Below are positions 17,530 to 27,186 of a stretch of 64,000 nucleotides of DNA, piece by piece (the first letter of the stretch is position 1; every line of letters starts with the position of its first letter). Location: positions 150,773-214,772 of the forward strand of contig JAOAFT010000002.1 in the NCBI GenBank assembly GCA_026416125.1, read 5' to 3'. The notes under the pieces were generated by a model. That model was given only the letters and a program-made list of their open reading frames with translations. It was not told where the DNA came from and did not search any database. Position numbers and translations under genes: made by a program. The DNA comes from Bacteroidota bacterium (lineage in GTDB: Bacteria; Bacteroidota; Ignavibacteria; UBA10030).

Positions 17530-18354
17530 CTATCCTTTAAGAACATCGACAACTTGTGCAACTCGCTTCATTACTTTCACATCATGTACTCGTACAATTT
17601 GTGCTCCATTCAAAATACACATAGCAACCGCCGCTGCTGTGCCTTCCACACGTTCGTGTGGTGGCAGATTCAATATTGCACCAATAAACGACTTTCTGGA
17701 TGGCCCAACAAGAAGAGGATACCCAAGCTTTTTGAATTGTGAGAGTTCACGAATGAGCTGTATATTATGTTCAAACGTTTTTCCAAAACCGATGCCAGGA
17801 TCAACAATAATTTGACGAATCCCTCTTTGTGTTGCATAGAATGCTCGTTGTTCTAAAAAATTAAAGACTTCACTGGTTACATGGTTATAGGTTGGATGTT
17901 CCTGCATCGTTTTTGGAGTTCCCTGAATATGCATTAGAACTACCGAAGCATTGCTTTCTGCAACAACATCGGCCATGTGAATGTCAAACGTCATTCCACT
18001 AATATCGTTTACTATTGAAGCACCTGCATCTAGCGCAGCACGAGCAACTTCTGACTTGTACGTATCAATCGAGATCGGAATCACCGTTCGTTTGGAAAGT
18101 TGGTCAATGACAGGAATTGTACGGCGTATTTCTTCATCAACCGCTACTGGATCGGATCCTGGTCGAGTAGATTCACCACCAATATCAATTATATCGGCAC
18201 CTTCATCAATCAATTGAAGAGCATGGTCAACTGCTGCACTGGTTGAATAATACTTACCTCCATCAGAAAACGAGTCTGGAGTGACATTGACAATCCCCAT
18301 TAAATATGTCCGTTGTGAAAAATCGTATTCAACAGAACCAAACCGATACCGCAT
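17530..18354 (-). CDS. folP: Dihydropteroate synthase
   Basis: 274 residues. It joins p-aminobenzoate to dihydropterin pyrophosphate in folate synthesis. Signatures run in order: GIVNVTPDSFSDGG, DIGGESTRPGSDPV, IVNDISG, VLMHIQGTPKTMQ, VDPGIGFGKT, GPSRKSFIG and the C-terminal VRVHDV. First gene of an overlapping four-gene operon with GT2, pcm and miaA. No other folate gene is nearby. Confidence 0.95.
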   Translation of the reverse strand: MRYRFGSVEYDFSQRTYLMGIVNVTPDSFSDGGKYYSTSAAVDHALQLIDEGADIIDIGGESTRPGSDPVAVDEEIRRTIPVIDQLSKRTVIPISIDTYKSEVARAALDAGASIVNDISGMTFDIHMADVVAESNASVVLMHIQGTPKTMQEHPTYNHVTSEVFNFLEQRAFYATQRGIRQIIVDPGIGFGKTFEHNIQLIRELSQFKKLGYPLLVGPSRKSFIGAILNLPPHERVEGTAAAVAMCILNGAQIVRVHDVKVMKRVAQVVDVLKG

Positions 18355-18399
18355 AGTTACTTCACGAGGCTTTAGTTTTTATTGTACATTTTACTTTGG

Positions 18400-19857
18400 T
18401 TACTTTGATATTTCTGTATTATCCCACGCGAGTCGTAATAAACCTATGCCGACCGCTTTCACACCCCATACAATGTGTGGTTCGCGATCTGTTGTTAACC
18501 GAGGGATGTCGAGTGAAGAGTGATAGTACGGTGAATATCCAATGATGACAGTATCAGCGGCTCCTTTCCACGCCTTCGAACCCCACCCTTTTGTTTGAGC
18601 AACGGCTTTTGGTTCATTCCATGCAGCAGTGAAAACAGTAATCACAGGGATTTCTCGCTGACGCACGCGCAATTGTCGTAGATACTGCGGCAAAAAAACA
18701 TGCGAATCAGTACCACCTTGGAACGGAATCGTTGTTGCTTCTTTCCAAAACCCTTGCTTCCCAGCGTATTCTTCGCCAATAGAATTGAAAACCCGAAGAA
18801 GATGTTCATTGAATGGTACATCATTTCCTTCGAAGTAGACACAATATCTGGGACGACCGATGCCAATTTGGTCAACATTTATAACTCCACGAATCTGATC
18901 GAGCTCATAGTCACGTTTTTTTACAAAATCGCTTGCTGATACATACTCCGTACCCCAGATGATGAATCGAAGTGTATAGACTGGCGGTTGAATGAGCTTC
19001 ATCCTTACCATGGCACTTAAAATACGAGCAACCTCCAAGATACCAGCAACGCCCGAGGCGTTATCGTCAGCTCCCGGACCACCAGAATCTGAGTCACCGT
19101 GTGCGCAGACGATATAGTACTGCGAAGATTTACCCTTTAGCGTAGCAATGACTGTCTTCGAATTACCATACCTGATAACAGTCTTCGATGAATATCGAAG
19201 TGTAATTGGGGTCCCGTACTCAAGTTCCTGTCTTAGTCGTTCTCCTGCAAACCGGGAAATATTGTACACCGGAACTTTATTGGATTGCGAAGGTGTCAAT
19301 TGGGTAATCATCGCTCCATGCATGTAGGCCTCAGAGTTGACTACACTGTAGTGAAGAATACACCGAATACCGGCATTGGAAAGTTCTTCGTAGAGTTCGT
19401 GTGTTAATGGTACATTAATGAGTACTGCTCGGTTACGAACACTATCAAGAGTGAGTGCACCAGGGCGAATGTACTTCAACTCGCACACCGTTTCTGAAAC
19501 AGAAGGAGAAAAACCTGCAAGCCATTCATTTTGAATTAACCCTCTTAACCGCTTGGGTGATTCTACTTTGAGTTTCCACTGGTGGTGAGTGTATGTAAGA
19601 CGTTCCGGTGATTCCAAAATCTCTACAGACAGTCCATACTCTTTGAATCGAGTACTTATCATACGAACAGCTTGATCACCCGAGTTTGTTCCACCCATTC
19701 TATTTCCAATCAGAACAAGTTCACGTACAGTTCGCTGGAGTATCTGTTGAGAAACTTTAGTGCTGAACTGTACTTCTACACTGCGCTGAGCCAAAAGAGG
19801 AATACAATAGAGGGAAAAAAGTACTATGACTCTTAACCGAATGTTCACGTCCAACAT
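18400..19857 (-). CDS. Secreted M28-family metallopeptidase
   Basis: 485 residues with a signal peptide (VIVLFSLYCIPLLAQ). The N-terminal half (about 60-235) resembles a PA-type inserted domain; the peptidase core follows. Zinc-site motifs of M28 are VCAHGDSDSGGPGADDNASG (His and Asp ligands) and the late GGTDSHVF. The acid pair usually written EE appears as IWGTEY, keeping one glutamate, so activity is likely but not assured. M28 enzymes are aminopeptidases or carboxypeptidases. No type IX C-terminal domain is seen. It lies 45 bases before folP. Confidence 0.8.
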   Translation of the reverse strand: MLDVNIRLRVIVLFSLYCIPLLAQRSVEVQFSTKVSQQILQRTVRELVLIGNRMGGTNSGDQAVRMISTRFKEYGLSVEILESPERLTYTHHQWKLKVESPKRLRGLIQNEWLAGFSPSVSETVCELKYIRPGALTLDSVRNRAVLINVPLTHELYEELSNAGIRCILHYSVVNSEAYMHGAMITQLTPSQSNKVPVYNISRFAGERLRQELEYGTPITLRYSSKTVIRYGNSKTVIATLKGKSSQYYIVCAHGDSDSGGPGADDNASGVAGILEVARILSAMVRMKLIQPPVYTLRFIIWGTEYVSASDFVKKRDYELDQIRGVINVDQIGIGRPRYCVYFEGNDVPFNEHLLRVFNSIGEEYAGKQGFWKEATTIPFQGGTDSHVFLPQYLRQLRVRQREIPVITVFTAAWNEPKAVAQTKGWGSKAWKGAADTVIIGYSPYYHSSLDIPRLTTDREPHIVWGVKAVGIGLLRLAWDNTEISK

Positions 19858-19955
19858 TTTAAGCTCATGGAAAGTAAAAAATACCTTGCAAACAGTATAC
19901 CGAATAGTTGGAAAATCATCAACCGGAACACAGATGTAGGGGTAGACAAAATCTT

Positions 19956-20570
19956 TCAGATGTACTTTCGCACATCGACCCAGCGCATACCTGCACGTTC
20001 AGCTGCAGCCAAACCAAGATCACCATCTTCAAACACGAGACACTGGTGAGGTTGAACATTCATCCGACGAGCAGCTTCAAGAAAAATATCTGGTGCTGGC
20101 TTCGGCTTTACTGAATCATCGGCAGTCACAATCACTCGAAACCATGAGAGAATTCCTAGTATCATTAACTCCTTTTCTACAATTTCACGTACTCCACCAG
20201 AGGCAACTGCCATGGGAAGTTTCGATCGATACTCTTTGGCAATTGCTACAACAGCATTAATCGGCGTAATCATGTGGATGTGATTAAGAACGTAGAGATG
20301 TTTCAATCGTACAATTTCAACACTCTTTAAAGCAGTTCCAAAATGATTGTTGTACTCGTCAATGAGTTCTGTTTCCTTCATCCCTTTACGTAAGAGGAAA
20401 AACTCATCATCGTACGGTACTCCCGACAAAGAAAGCACATGTTTCCAGGCGGCAGTGTGAAGTGGCATAGAATCAACGAGTGTTCCATCGCAATCAAATA
20501 TCAAACCTTGACAATCTGAAGGAACACTTATTCGACCGTACAGAGTGGATACAGACATCGCTTCGCGCAT
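19956..20570 (-). CDS. HAD-superfamily phosphatase, beta-phosphoglucomutase-like
   Basis: 204 residues. HAD motifs are visible in order: LIFDCDGTLVDSMPLH (nucleophile and acid aspartates), ASGG (motif II), KPKPAPD (motif III lysine) and FEDGDLGLAAAERAGM (motif IV). The cap domain is helical and small, as in the beta-phosphoglucomutase/phosphatase subgroup. It follows araD by 13 bases, so it probably belongs to the arabinose operon and could act on sugar phosphates. ATG at 20570 is used; an in-frame ATG at 20558 is possible. Confidence 0.82.
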   Translation of the reverse strand: MREAMSVSTLYGRISVPSDCQGLIFDCDGTLVDSMPLHTAAWKHVLSLSGVPYDDEFFLLRKGMKETELIDEYNNHFGTALKSVEIVRLKHLYVLNHIHMITPINAVVAIAKEYRSKLPMAVASGGVREIVEKELMILGILSWFRVIVTADDSVKPKPAPDIFLEAARRMNVQPHQCLVFEDGDLGLAAAERAGMRWVDVRKYI

Positions 20571-20583
20571 CTAGAAGGGATTT

Positions 20584-21276
20584 TTACCGCTGTTGACCGT
20601 AGTAAGCTCCTGAACCGTGCTTTCGTTGAAAATGTTTTCGAAGAATATACTTTGGAAGTTGTTGACTTGTTGGTTGAAGAATAAGAGTGTACAATGCCAT
20701 TTCTGCTATACGCTCAAGCGATAACATGTGTTCTACTGCCTCCAATGCAGACGATCCCCAGGTAAACGGCGCATGCCCAGCAACAAGTACACCAGGCAAT
20801 GACTGAGGATCTAAATTTTTAAAGCGTTCGATTATCACTTTCCCTGTATTGAGTTCGTACTGTGTTTCAACCTCCTTTTTCGTGAGAAACCGCGTTACAG
20901 GGACCGGACCATTGAAAACATCGGCATGTGTCGTACCGACGCATGGTATTTCTACTCGTGCTTGTGCAAATGCCGTTGCATAGGTACTGTGACTGTGCGC
21001 TATTCCACCAATAGCAGGGAACATTCGATATAATTCAAGGTGCGTTGGAGTATCAGAGGATGGTTTTAATTCACCATCAATGAGATTACCATTCAGATCA
21101 ACGACAACCATGTGATTCGGAGTCAACTCAGCATATGGTACACCACTAGGTTTAATGACTACAACACCTTTTTCACGATCAATCCCGCTCACGTTTCCCC
21201 ACGTAAGAGAAACTAGCCCCCACTCAACTAATTTTAGGTTTGCTTCGAAAACTTCTTTCTTTAGCTTTTTATACAT
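20584..21276 (-). CDS. araD: L-ribulose-5-phosphate 4-epimerase
   Basis: 230 residues, near the E. coli AraD length of 231. It converts L-ribulose 5-phosphate to D-xylulose 5-phosphate. The class II aldolase-like core is intact: WGNVSGID, IKPSGVPY, the SSDTPTHLELYR segment, the zinc histidines in GGIAHSHSTYATA, and the later AGHAPFTWG. GAGGT lies a few bases before the ATG. It sits between the GH127 gene and the HAD phosphatase in the arabinose operon. Confidence 0.93.
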   Translation of the reverse strand: MYKKLKKEVFEANLKLVEWGLVSLTWGNVSGIDREKGVVVIKPSGVPYAELTPNHMVVVDLNGNLIDGELKPSSDTPTHLELYRMFPAIGGIAHSHSTYATAFAQARVEIPCVGTTHADVFNGPVPVTRFLTKKEVETQYELNTGKVIIERFKNLDPQSLPGVLVAGHAPFTWGSSALEAVEHMLSLERIAEMALYTLILQPTSQQLPKYILRKHFQRKHGSGAYYGQQR

Positions 21277-21294
21277 TCGTACCTCGTATTCCTT

Positions 21295-23262
21295 CTATCT
21301 TCGTAAAAACCACACTTTCATTAGTGTATTACCTCGATTTGCCCAGCAAAAGTATGGAATCGCTGTAAACGGTACAGTTTGTAAGTGAGATAGATCTGAA
21401 ACATTTCCTGAAACAACAACCATGTCTCCAAGATCTGTTCTCCGATATTCTGCACGTAAGGACACTGTATTGTTGACGACAATGCTATCAAGAGGATAGT
21501 TGTTATCAATACCTTCAGCACAGTAAATAAAGGGACCATATTCGATCACAACACGATTTCTGTTTTCAAGAACATTCTCATGAGCTACAACACGACGTAC
21601 TTTCATTGGGTAATCAAGAACAAGTCGATCGTTTGTATTCCACTGCCGAGTAATGGTAATATATCCACGGTCGTATATGATCGGTATTTTTTTTCCATTT
21701 AGTACAATACGTACCATCGTACTGGATGAATCGAGATAGGAATACAGTGTACCCGGAAGTACAGAGTTTTGAACCCAACCAGGGATACGGACTTTAAGAG
21801 TGAAAGGCTTCGGTTTCTCTGTCTGTACTCTAATTTTAACTTTCCCATTCCAGGGATATTCACCCTGTTGTACCAGGTGAACGGTGTTCGATCGAAGCGT
21901 CAAAGTCGCATTACTAGCAACATAGAGATTGATATACACCGTATCACCACTTGTAGAGTAGATATAGCTTGGAATACTTGGGAAAAACCGTACTACATTT
22001 GTTGGACAACATGCACACTCGAACCATTCTTGTCGTGTTTGAAAACCGACATTGAACGGTGTTGTTCCATTATATTCGAGTGGATTAACATAGAAGAATC
22101 GCTTCCCATCCTTTGAAAGTCCAGAAAGGAGGCTATTGTAGAGTACCCGTTCGATCACCGTGAAGTAGATAGCATTCCCCGTAAGCTGGAAGAGTCGTGC
22201 ATTCCACAGCACCGTTCCGATAGAAGCACATGTTTCACAGTATGCAGTGCTATTGGGAAGTTCATACTCCTCTCCAAATGACTCGCCATCGTGACGTGAT
22301 CCAATTCCGCCGGTAATGTACATTTTCTTTTCAACCATATTGTGCCATACTCGTTGTACAGCACGTAAGTATTCAACGTTATCATAAAGTTGTGCAATAT
22401 CCGTCATTCCAGTATACATGTAAACTGCACGTACAGCGTGTCCCACAATTTCATTTTGCTGTAGTACTGGAACATGGTCTTGGCTATAAGGCCCATAGAG
22501 TTTATGTGTGGTTGAATCTCCTCGAATATCAAGAAAGAATTTTGCGAGTCGTGCATATTCTACATTTCCTGTCACACGCGCAAGTTTTACTAATCCAGTT
22601 TCAACTATTTGGTGCCCAGGTGGAAGTGTTAATTTACCATACCCAAATGTACGGAGTAACAAGTCTGCATTCTTGATTGCAACGTTGAGAAGAGTACGTT
22701 TTCCTGTTGCAATATAGTGGGCAACGGCAGCTTCGTATAGATGACCAGCGTTATACAATTCATGATTTGCTTCTTCGCCAAGCCACCTTTCCCCTACTTT
22801 TTTTGCCCACCATGCTGGTGGATTTTGTGGATCGATTGTCATCCACGTTGTAAGGTAACCATCTGGCTCTTGAGCAAGAGCAATGGTTGTAATAAGGGAA
22901 TCGATCATCGCTTCGAGAGAAGGATTAGGGAACAACATGAGTGAATAAGAAGCCCCTTCGATAACTTTATACACATCGGTATCATCGAAAGGCATTTTCC
23001 CTCGTACTGAACCTTTCTTTATACCGGCAGCAATGAGAAAATTATCAATTCTCCCCTCTTCATTGCACTTTGCTATACAATGTGGAATAGTTACACTTTG
23101 AATAAGTTTCATTTTTGGTAACCAAAAACTATCAGTAAGTGTAACATTGCGGAGAGATACAAACGAAATGGGGTAATCAGGGAGTACTTGCTGTGAATAA
23201 CACACAAGTGATACTCCAAAAAGGAGAACTTTTACTTTTTTCACTACTCTTTGGTGTGTCAC
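21295..23262 (-). CDS. Exported GH127 beta-L-arabinofuranosidase
   Basis: 655 residues starting at GTG 23262. A signal peptide (VLLFGVSLVCYSQQ) implies a periplasmic or surface enzyme. An alpha/alpha barrel is followed by beta domains. The GH127 active site matches that described for HypBA1: Glu343 and Cys345 in YCETCASIG, and Cys418-Cys419 in ECACCPTN, where one cysteine is the nucleophile and all four bind zinc. The enzyme removes terminal beta-L-arabinofuranose from plant glycans or glycoproteins. It lies between araB and araD, which agrees with the substrate. A related GH146 activity is possible. Confidence 0.9.
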   Translation of the reverse strand: MTHQRVVKKVKVLLFGVSLVCYSQQVLPDYPISFVSLRNVTLTDSFWLPKMKLIQSVTIPHCIAKCNEEGRIDNFLIAAGIKKGSVRGKMPFDDTDVYKVIEGASYSLMLFPNPSLEAMIDSLITTIALAQEPDGYLTTWMTIDPQNPPAWWAKKVGERWLGEEANHELYNAGHLYEAAVAHYIATGKRTLLNVAIKNADLLLRTFGYGKLTLPPGHQIVETGLVKLARVTGNVEYARLAKFFLDIRGDSTTHKLYGPYSQDHVPVLQQNEIVGHAVRAVYMYTGMTDIAQLYDNVEYLRAVQRVWHNMVEKKMYITGGIGSRHDGESFGEEYELPNSTAYCETCASIGTVLWNARLFQLTGNAIYFTVIERVLYNSLLSGLSKDGKRFFYVNPLEYNGTTPFNVGFQTRQEWFECACCPTNVVRFFPSIPSYIYSTSGDTVYINLYVASNATLTLRSNTVHLVQQGEYPWNGKVKIRVQTEKPKPFTLKVRIPGWVQNSVLPGTLYSYLDSSSTMVRIVLNGKKIPIIYDRGYITITRQWNTNDRLVLDYPMKVRRVVAHENVLENRNRVVIEYGPFIYCAEGIDNNYPLDSIVVNNTVSLRAEYRRTDLGDMVVVSGNVSDLSHLQTVPFTAIPYFCWANRGNTLMKVWFLRR

Positions 23263-23268
23263 CTTGAT

Positions 23269-24972
23269 CTACCTAGACTGCTGGCGAACAGAATCCCGGA
23301 TTTGAATAAGTTCTTTCATGACATTGTAGAGTGAACCGTGCCACGCCTGCGTTCCAAAGGCATCGTGCAATTGCCAGTAAAGTGCATAGAGCTTCTTGTA
23401 GATTTCGTGATTTTTCGAATTTGGATGGTATACTTTTCCAATACCTGTCATAGCATCTTTTGCTTCTTCAATTGTTCTATAGCCACCAGCACTTTCACCT
23501 GCAGCAACCGCAGCAAACATTGCCGCACCAAGAGCTGGGGTTTGTTCACTCCGTGAGACTTTCATTGGTCGTCCTGTAACATCTGCATAGATTTGCATCA
23601 GGAGTGGATTTTTTGTCGCCAGCCCTCCACAGTTGATTATGTCTGTAATCTTGACACCATACTCTTCGATCCGATCGATTATGCGGAGAGCGCCAAATGC
23701 AGTTGCTTCAATAAGTGCACGATATATTTCTGGTGCTGTTGTATGGAGAGTTTGGCCAAGGAGCAATCCTGTGAGCCGTACATCGACAAGGATTGTTCGA
23801 TTCCCATTATTCCAATCAAGAGCAAGGAGTCCACTCTCACCAGGTTTAAGCTTCCTTGCTTCCCGTTGAAGAGAGTCGAATTTATCCTCTTGTGTTTTTC
23901 CATAGGTATTGGGTACCAAGGAATTCACAAACCAGAGAAATATATCACCGACTGCCGATTGACCAGCTTCGATACCATAGTAGCCACTCATAACAGAGCC
24001 ATCGACAATACCACACACACCAGGAATATCATTCAGCGGTTTGTCGTGCGGATAAACCATAATATCGCACGTACTAGTACCGAGAATTTTCACAAGCGTT
24101 CCAGGACTAATACCAGCACCAACGGCTCCCATGTGTGCATCGAATGCTCCAACTGCAACAGCTGTTTTCTGCGATAATCCTAATCGCTGTGCCCACTGTT
24201 TTGAAAGAAATCCTGCACATTCGTCTGCAGTATAGGCTTCATTGTATAACCGTCGACGAAGAGATCCTAAGCCAGGTTCCAATGTTTCCAAGAACTCTTC
24301 ATCAGGTAACCCACCCCACTGCTTATTGTACATTGCCTTATGACCTGCAGCGCATACACTCCGTTTAAACGTTGAGAGCGATGGAGCTTCGATGAGCATC
24401 ATTGGAATCCAATCGCAAATTTCCATCCAACTGAATGCTGCATTGTATACCTCCGGTGCAGTTCGTTTACAGTGAAGAATCTTGCTCCACCACCACTCCG
24501 AAGAATACACGCCACCAATCTTTGCAAGATACTGCGGACGTATTTTCTGTGCAGTTTCTGTTATATATTCTGCTTCCGCAAAACTCGTGTGATCTTTCCA
24601 CAACCATACCATAGCAGCTGGATTTTTCTTGAAACGCTTATCGAAGCAAAGCGGTAACCCTCTTTCATCGACTGGTAATGGACTACTTCCCGTTGTATCA
24701 ATACCGATACCAATAACAGCATCTGGAGTAAAAGTTTTTTTCACATTTTTTGCTTGTCGCAGAACACTCTTAACACATACCTCAATTCCCTTCAAGTAAT
24801 CGCGAGGATTCTGACGTGCCAAAAGCGGGTTTCGTGGGTCAACAATTACCCCTGCTTTTCCAGAAGGGTACTGAAAAACCTCTGTTGCAAGTTCTTTCCC
24901 ATTCGTAACATCAACAAGCACTGCTCGACATGAATTCGTCCCAAAATCCAATCCTATGACATACTTTGCCAT
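23269..24972 (-). CDS. araB: Ribulokinase
   Basis: 567 residues, the usual AraB size. It phosphorylates L-ribulose. The FGGY-kinase features are the N-terminal phosphate loop IGLDFGTNSCRAVLVD, GIDTTGSSPLP, the AraB-specific AMVWLWKDHT and IGGVYSSEWWWSKILH, GAFDAHMGAVGAG and VKILGTSTCDIMV. These match AraB rather than xylulokinase or glycerol kinase. GGGAG seven bases before ATG supports the start. It follows galM by 21 bases and precedes GH127 by 6. Confidence 0.95.
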   Translation of the reverse strand: MAKYVIGLDFGTNSCRAVLVDVTNGKELATEVFQYPSGKAGVIVDPRNPLLARQNPRDYLKGIEVCVKSVLRQAKNVKKTFTPDAVIGIGIDTTGSSPLPVDERGLPLCFDKRFKKNPAAMVWLWKDHTSFAEAEYITETAQKIRPQYLAKIGGVYSSEWWWSKILHCKRTAPEVYNAAFSWMEICDWIPMMLIEAPSLSTFKRSVCAAGHKAMYNKQWGGLPDEEFLETLEPGLGSLRRRLYNEAYTADECAGFLSKQWAQRLGLSQKTAVAVGAFDAHMGAVGAGISPGTLVKILGTSTCDIMVYPHDKPLNDIPGVCGIVDGSVMSGYYGIEAGQSAVGDIFLWFVNSLVPNTYGKTQEDKFDSLQREARKLKPGESGLLALDWNNGNRTILVDVRLTGLLLGQTLHTTAPEIYRALIEATAFGALRIIDRIEEYGVKITDIINCGGLATKNPLLMQIYADVTGRPMKVSRSEQTPALGAAMFAAVAAGESAGGYRTIEEAKDAMTGIGKVYHPNSKNHEIYKKLYALYWQLHDAFGTQAWHGSLYNVMKELIQIRDSVRQQSR

Positions 24973-24993
24973 TATATTACTCCCTCAGTGATT

Positions 24994-26139
24994 CTATTCC
25001 CGAGTGGTAAACTTATAGATTGTTGTTTGCTTGTAGATTTGACCAGGACGTAAGACAGTTGACGGGAAATGTGGGTGATTTGGAGAATCTGGGAAGCACT
25101 GAGGTTCCAAACAAAATCCTGTTCTATGCTCATACGCAACACCTTTGCCTTTTGCGGTTCCATTGAGGAAATTCCCTGCGTAGAATTGGATACCTGGTTG
25201 ATCAGTCCATACTTCAAGTACTCGACCACTTGTTGGTTCATACACCTCAACAACTTTACGAACTGTCCCATTGTAGTTCTTCAATACCCAGTTATGATCA
25301 TATCCTCTTCCATATAAAAGCTGTTGATGTTGTTCATTGATGCGTGAGCCAATGAGAACTGGTTTTCGAAAATCGAACGGTGTATTCTCAACACTCACGA
25401 GTTTACCTGTTGGAATTAATCTTTGGTCGATTTCTGTAATTGAATCAGCATCGATCTTCATGATGTGATCCGTAATAGGTTTCGTAAAGGATCCGCTTAA
25501 GTTGAAATATGAATGATGGGTCGGGTTGAGCACTGTTGGTTTGTCTGTGGTACCTTCGTACACAATCCGCAATGCGTTGTCATTTGTTAGTGTAAATGTT
25601 ACTTTTATTGTTACAGTACCTGGGTATCCCTCATCCCCGTCAGGGCTCACATACGTCATTGCAACTGATGGACCAGCAGTATCATCAACAATGGTTGCGT
25701 TCCATACTACTTTGGAAAATCCTTTGTGACCACCGTGCAAATGGTTTTCGCCGTCGTTAATCGTGAGTTGGTACTTCTTTCCATCAAGAACGAATGAACC
25801 TTTGTTAATGCGATTTCCATATCGACCAACTGTAACACCAAAGAAAGATTTATCCTCTAAGTAGCCTTGCAATGAATCGTATCCAAAAACAACATCACTC
25901 AGTACACCATTACGGTCTGGGACCTTCAGCAATGTTACCGTTGCACCATAAGTTATGAGTCTAGCTTCCGCACCTTTAGAATTCTTCAGAATATACTCAT
26001 AGACTTCTGTACCATCATGTAATTTCCCATACAATCGTTTTTCAACCATAGAGCTGATTCCTTTCGAACAAGTATTGAAGACAATTCCACTACAACATAT
26101 GAAAATACTTACCATAATACTACCACCATACCTCCACAT
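24994..26139 (-). CDS. galM: Aldose 1-epimerase (mutarotase), probably exported
   Basis: 381 residues from ATG 26139, chosen because AAGGAG lies seven bases upstream; the ORF-track start at 26175 has no such site. The N-terminus has a hydrophobic stretch (MVSIFICCSGIVF) that may be a signal or lipoprotein leader, though no canonical lipobox is seen. Core motifs are intact: GRYGNRI, NDGENHLHGG (catalytic His), NPTHHSYFNL, the YDHNWVL region and the C-terminal glutamate in LEPQCFPDSPN. It interconverts sugar anomers and is the first gene of the arabinose operon. Confidence 0.9.
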   Translation of the reverse strand: MWRYGGSIMVSIFICCSGIVFNTCSKGISSMVEKRLYGKLHDGTEVYEYILKNSKGAEARLITYGATVTLLKVPDRNGVLSDVVFGYDSLQGYLEDKSFFGVTVGRYGNRINKGSFVLDGKKYQLTINDGENHLHGGHKGFSKVVWNATIVDDTAGPSVAMTYVSPDGDEGYPGTVTIKVTFTLTNDNALRIVYEGTTDKPTVLNPTHHSYFNLSGSFTKPITDHIMKIDADSITEIDQRLIPTGKLVSVENTPFDFRKPVLIGSRINEQHQQLLYGRGYDHNWVLKNYNGTVRKVVEVYEPTSGRVLEVWTDQPGIQFYAGNFLNGTAKGKGVAYEHRTGFCLEPQCFPDSPNHPHFPSTVLRPGQIYKQTTIYKFTTRE

Positions 26140-26158
26140 CGCTGTACTCCTTACGTTG

Positions 26159-26182
26159 TTTAGTGTAACGTACACACTTAAA
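26159..26182 (-). promoter_or_regulatory. Imperfect inverted repeat before galM, candidate operator
   Basis: TTTAGTGTAACGTACACACTTAAA contains perfect arms AGTGT and ACACT separated by seven bases and lies 20 bases before the galM start. The location and the ACGTAC core make it a candidate operator for the arabinose operon, but no regulator is encoded nearby and the match may be chance. Confidence 0.25.
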
Positions 26183-26315
26183 AGTTTCCCTGTATAATAA
26201 CGAGCACTTCAAAAAAAAACAAGCACGAATATTCTCAGACCTGCACCACAAGAATACTTTGCACAAATAGAATGTTTTTAAGATATTGTATACAAATGGA
26301 AGGAGAATAGGAACT

Positions 26316-27182
26316 GTGACACCAAAACCTGAACTCACAGCAACATTACTTTTTTCTTGCCCAGACCAGAAAGGACTTGTCTCACGAATCTCTCACTTCC
26401 TCTTTGAACGGAATGGGAATATTCTCGATCTCGATGAGCATGTTGTTCAAGAAGAAAAGCGATTTTTTTTACGAATTTGTTGGGACATGAAAGACTTTAC
26501 CTTAAGTCCACAAGCAACCATTGAAGCTTTTACCCCGCTCGCAAAAGAATTTTCAGCAACCTGGCAAATACGGTTTAGCAATCAGCGACGACGAACAGCT
26601 ATTTTCGTTTCGAAGCACGGCCACTGTCTCCAAGAACTTTTGTGGCGACACTCACTCGGTGAATTCGACACAGAAATTGTGCTAATCATTTCGAACCATC
26701 CCGATTTACACCCTCTTGCAGAACGGTACAGCATTCCCTACTACGTCTTTCCGATAACTCCCGATACAAAAGTAGAACAAGAAAAGAAGGAGCTTGCTCT
26801 TCTTCAACAACACAATATAGATACAATTATTTTAGCACGGTACATGCAAGTACTTTCCCCTCAATTCGTTGAAAAGTATCCAAACCAAATCATCAACATT
26901 CATCACTCATTCCTTCCTGCTTTTGTGGGGAGTAATCCGTATAAACAGGCATACGAGCGTGGCGTAAAAATCGTTGGGGCAACAAGCCATTACGTTACAA
27001 ATGAACTTGACGAAGGACCAATCATTGAGCAGGATATTGTTCGTATTTCTCATCGCGATAGCCTCGATGATCTCATTCGGAAAGGACGCGACCTTGAACG
27101 ACTCGTTTTAGCACGAGCGGTTCGTTTGCACCTTGAAGATCGAGTACTCGTTTACGGGAACAAAACTGTTGTCTTCGAGTAG
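26316..27182 (+). CDS. purU: Formyltetrahydrofolate deformylase
   Basis: 288 residues from GTG 26316, chosen because AAGGAG lies ten bases upstream; the ORF-track TTG start has no ribosome site. An N-terminal ACT domain (LLFSCPDQKGLVSRISHFL) senses one-carbon status, followed by a formyltransferase-like hydrolase domain with ILARYMQVLSP, the catalytic INIHHSFLPAF and GATSHYVTNELDEGPII. It hydrolyses 10-formyl-THF to formate and THF. It is divergent from galM and precedes the SpoU gene by four bases. Confidence 0.93.
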   Translation: MTPKPELTATLLFSCPDQKGLVSRISHFLFERNGNILDLDEHVVQEEKRFFLRICWDMKDFTLSPQATIEAFTPLAKEFSATWQIRFSNQRRRTAIFVSKHGHCLQELLWRHSLGEFDTEIVLIISNHPDLHPLAERYSIPYYVFPITPDTKVEQEKKELALLQQHNIDTIILARYMQVLSPQFVEKYPNQIINIHHSFLPAFVGSNPYKQAYERGVKIVGATSHYVTNELDEGPIIEQDIVRISHRDSLDDLIRKGRDLERLVLARAVRLHLEDRVLVYGNKTVVFE

Positions 27183-27186
27183 TTAT

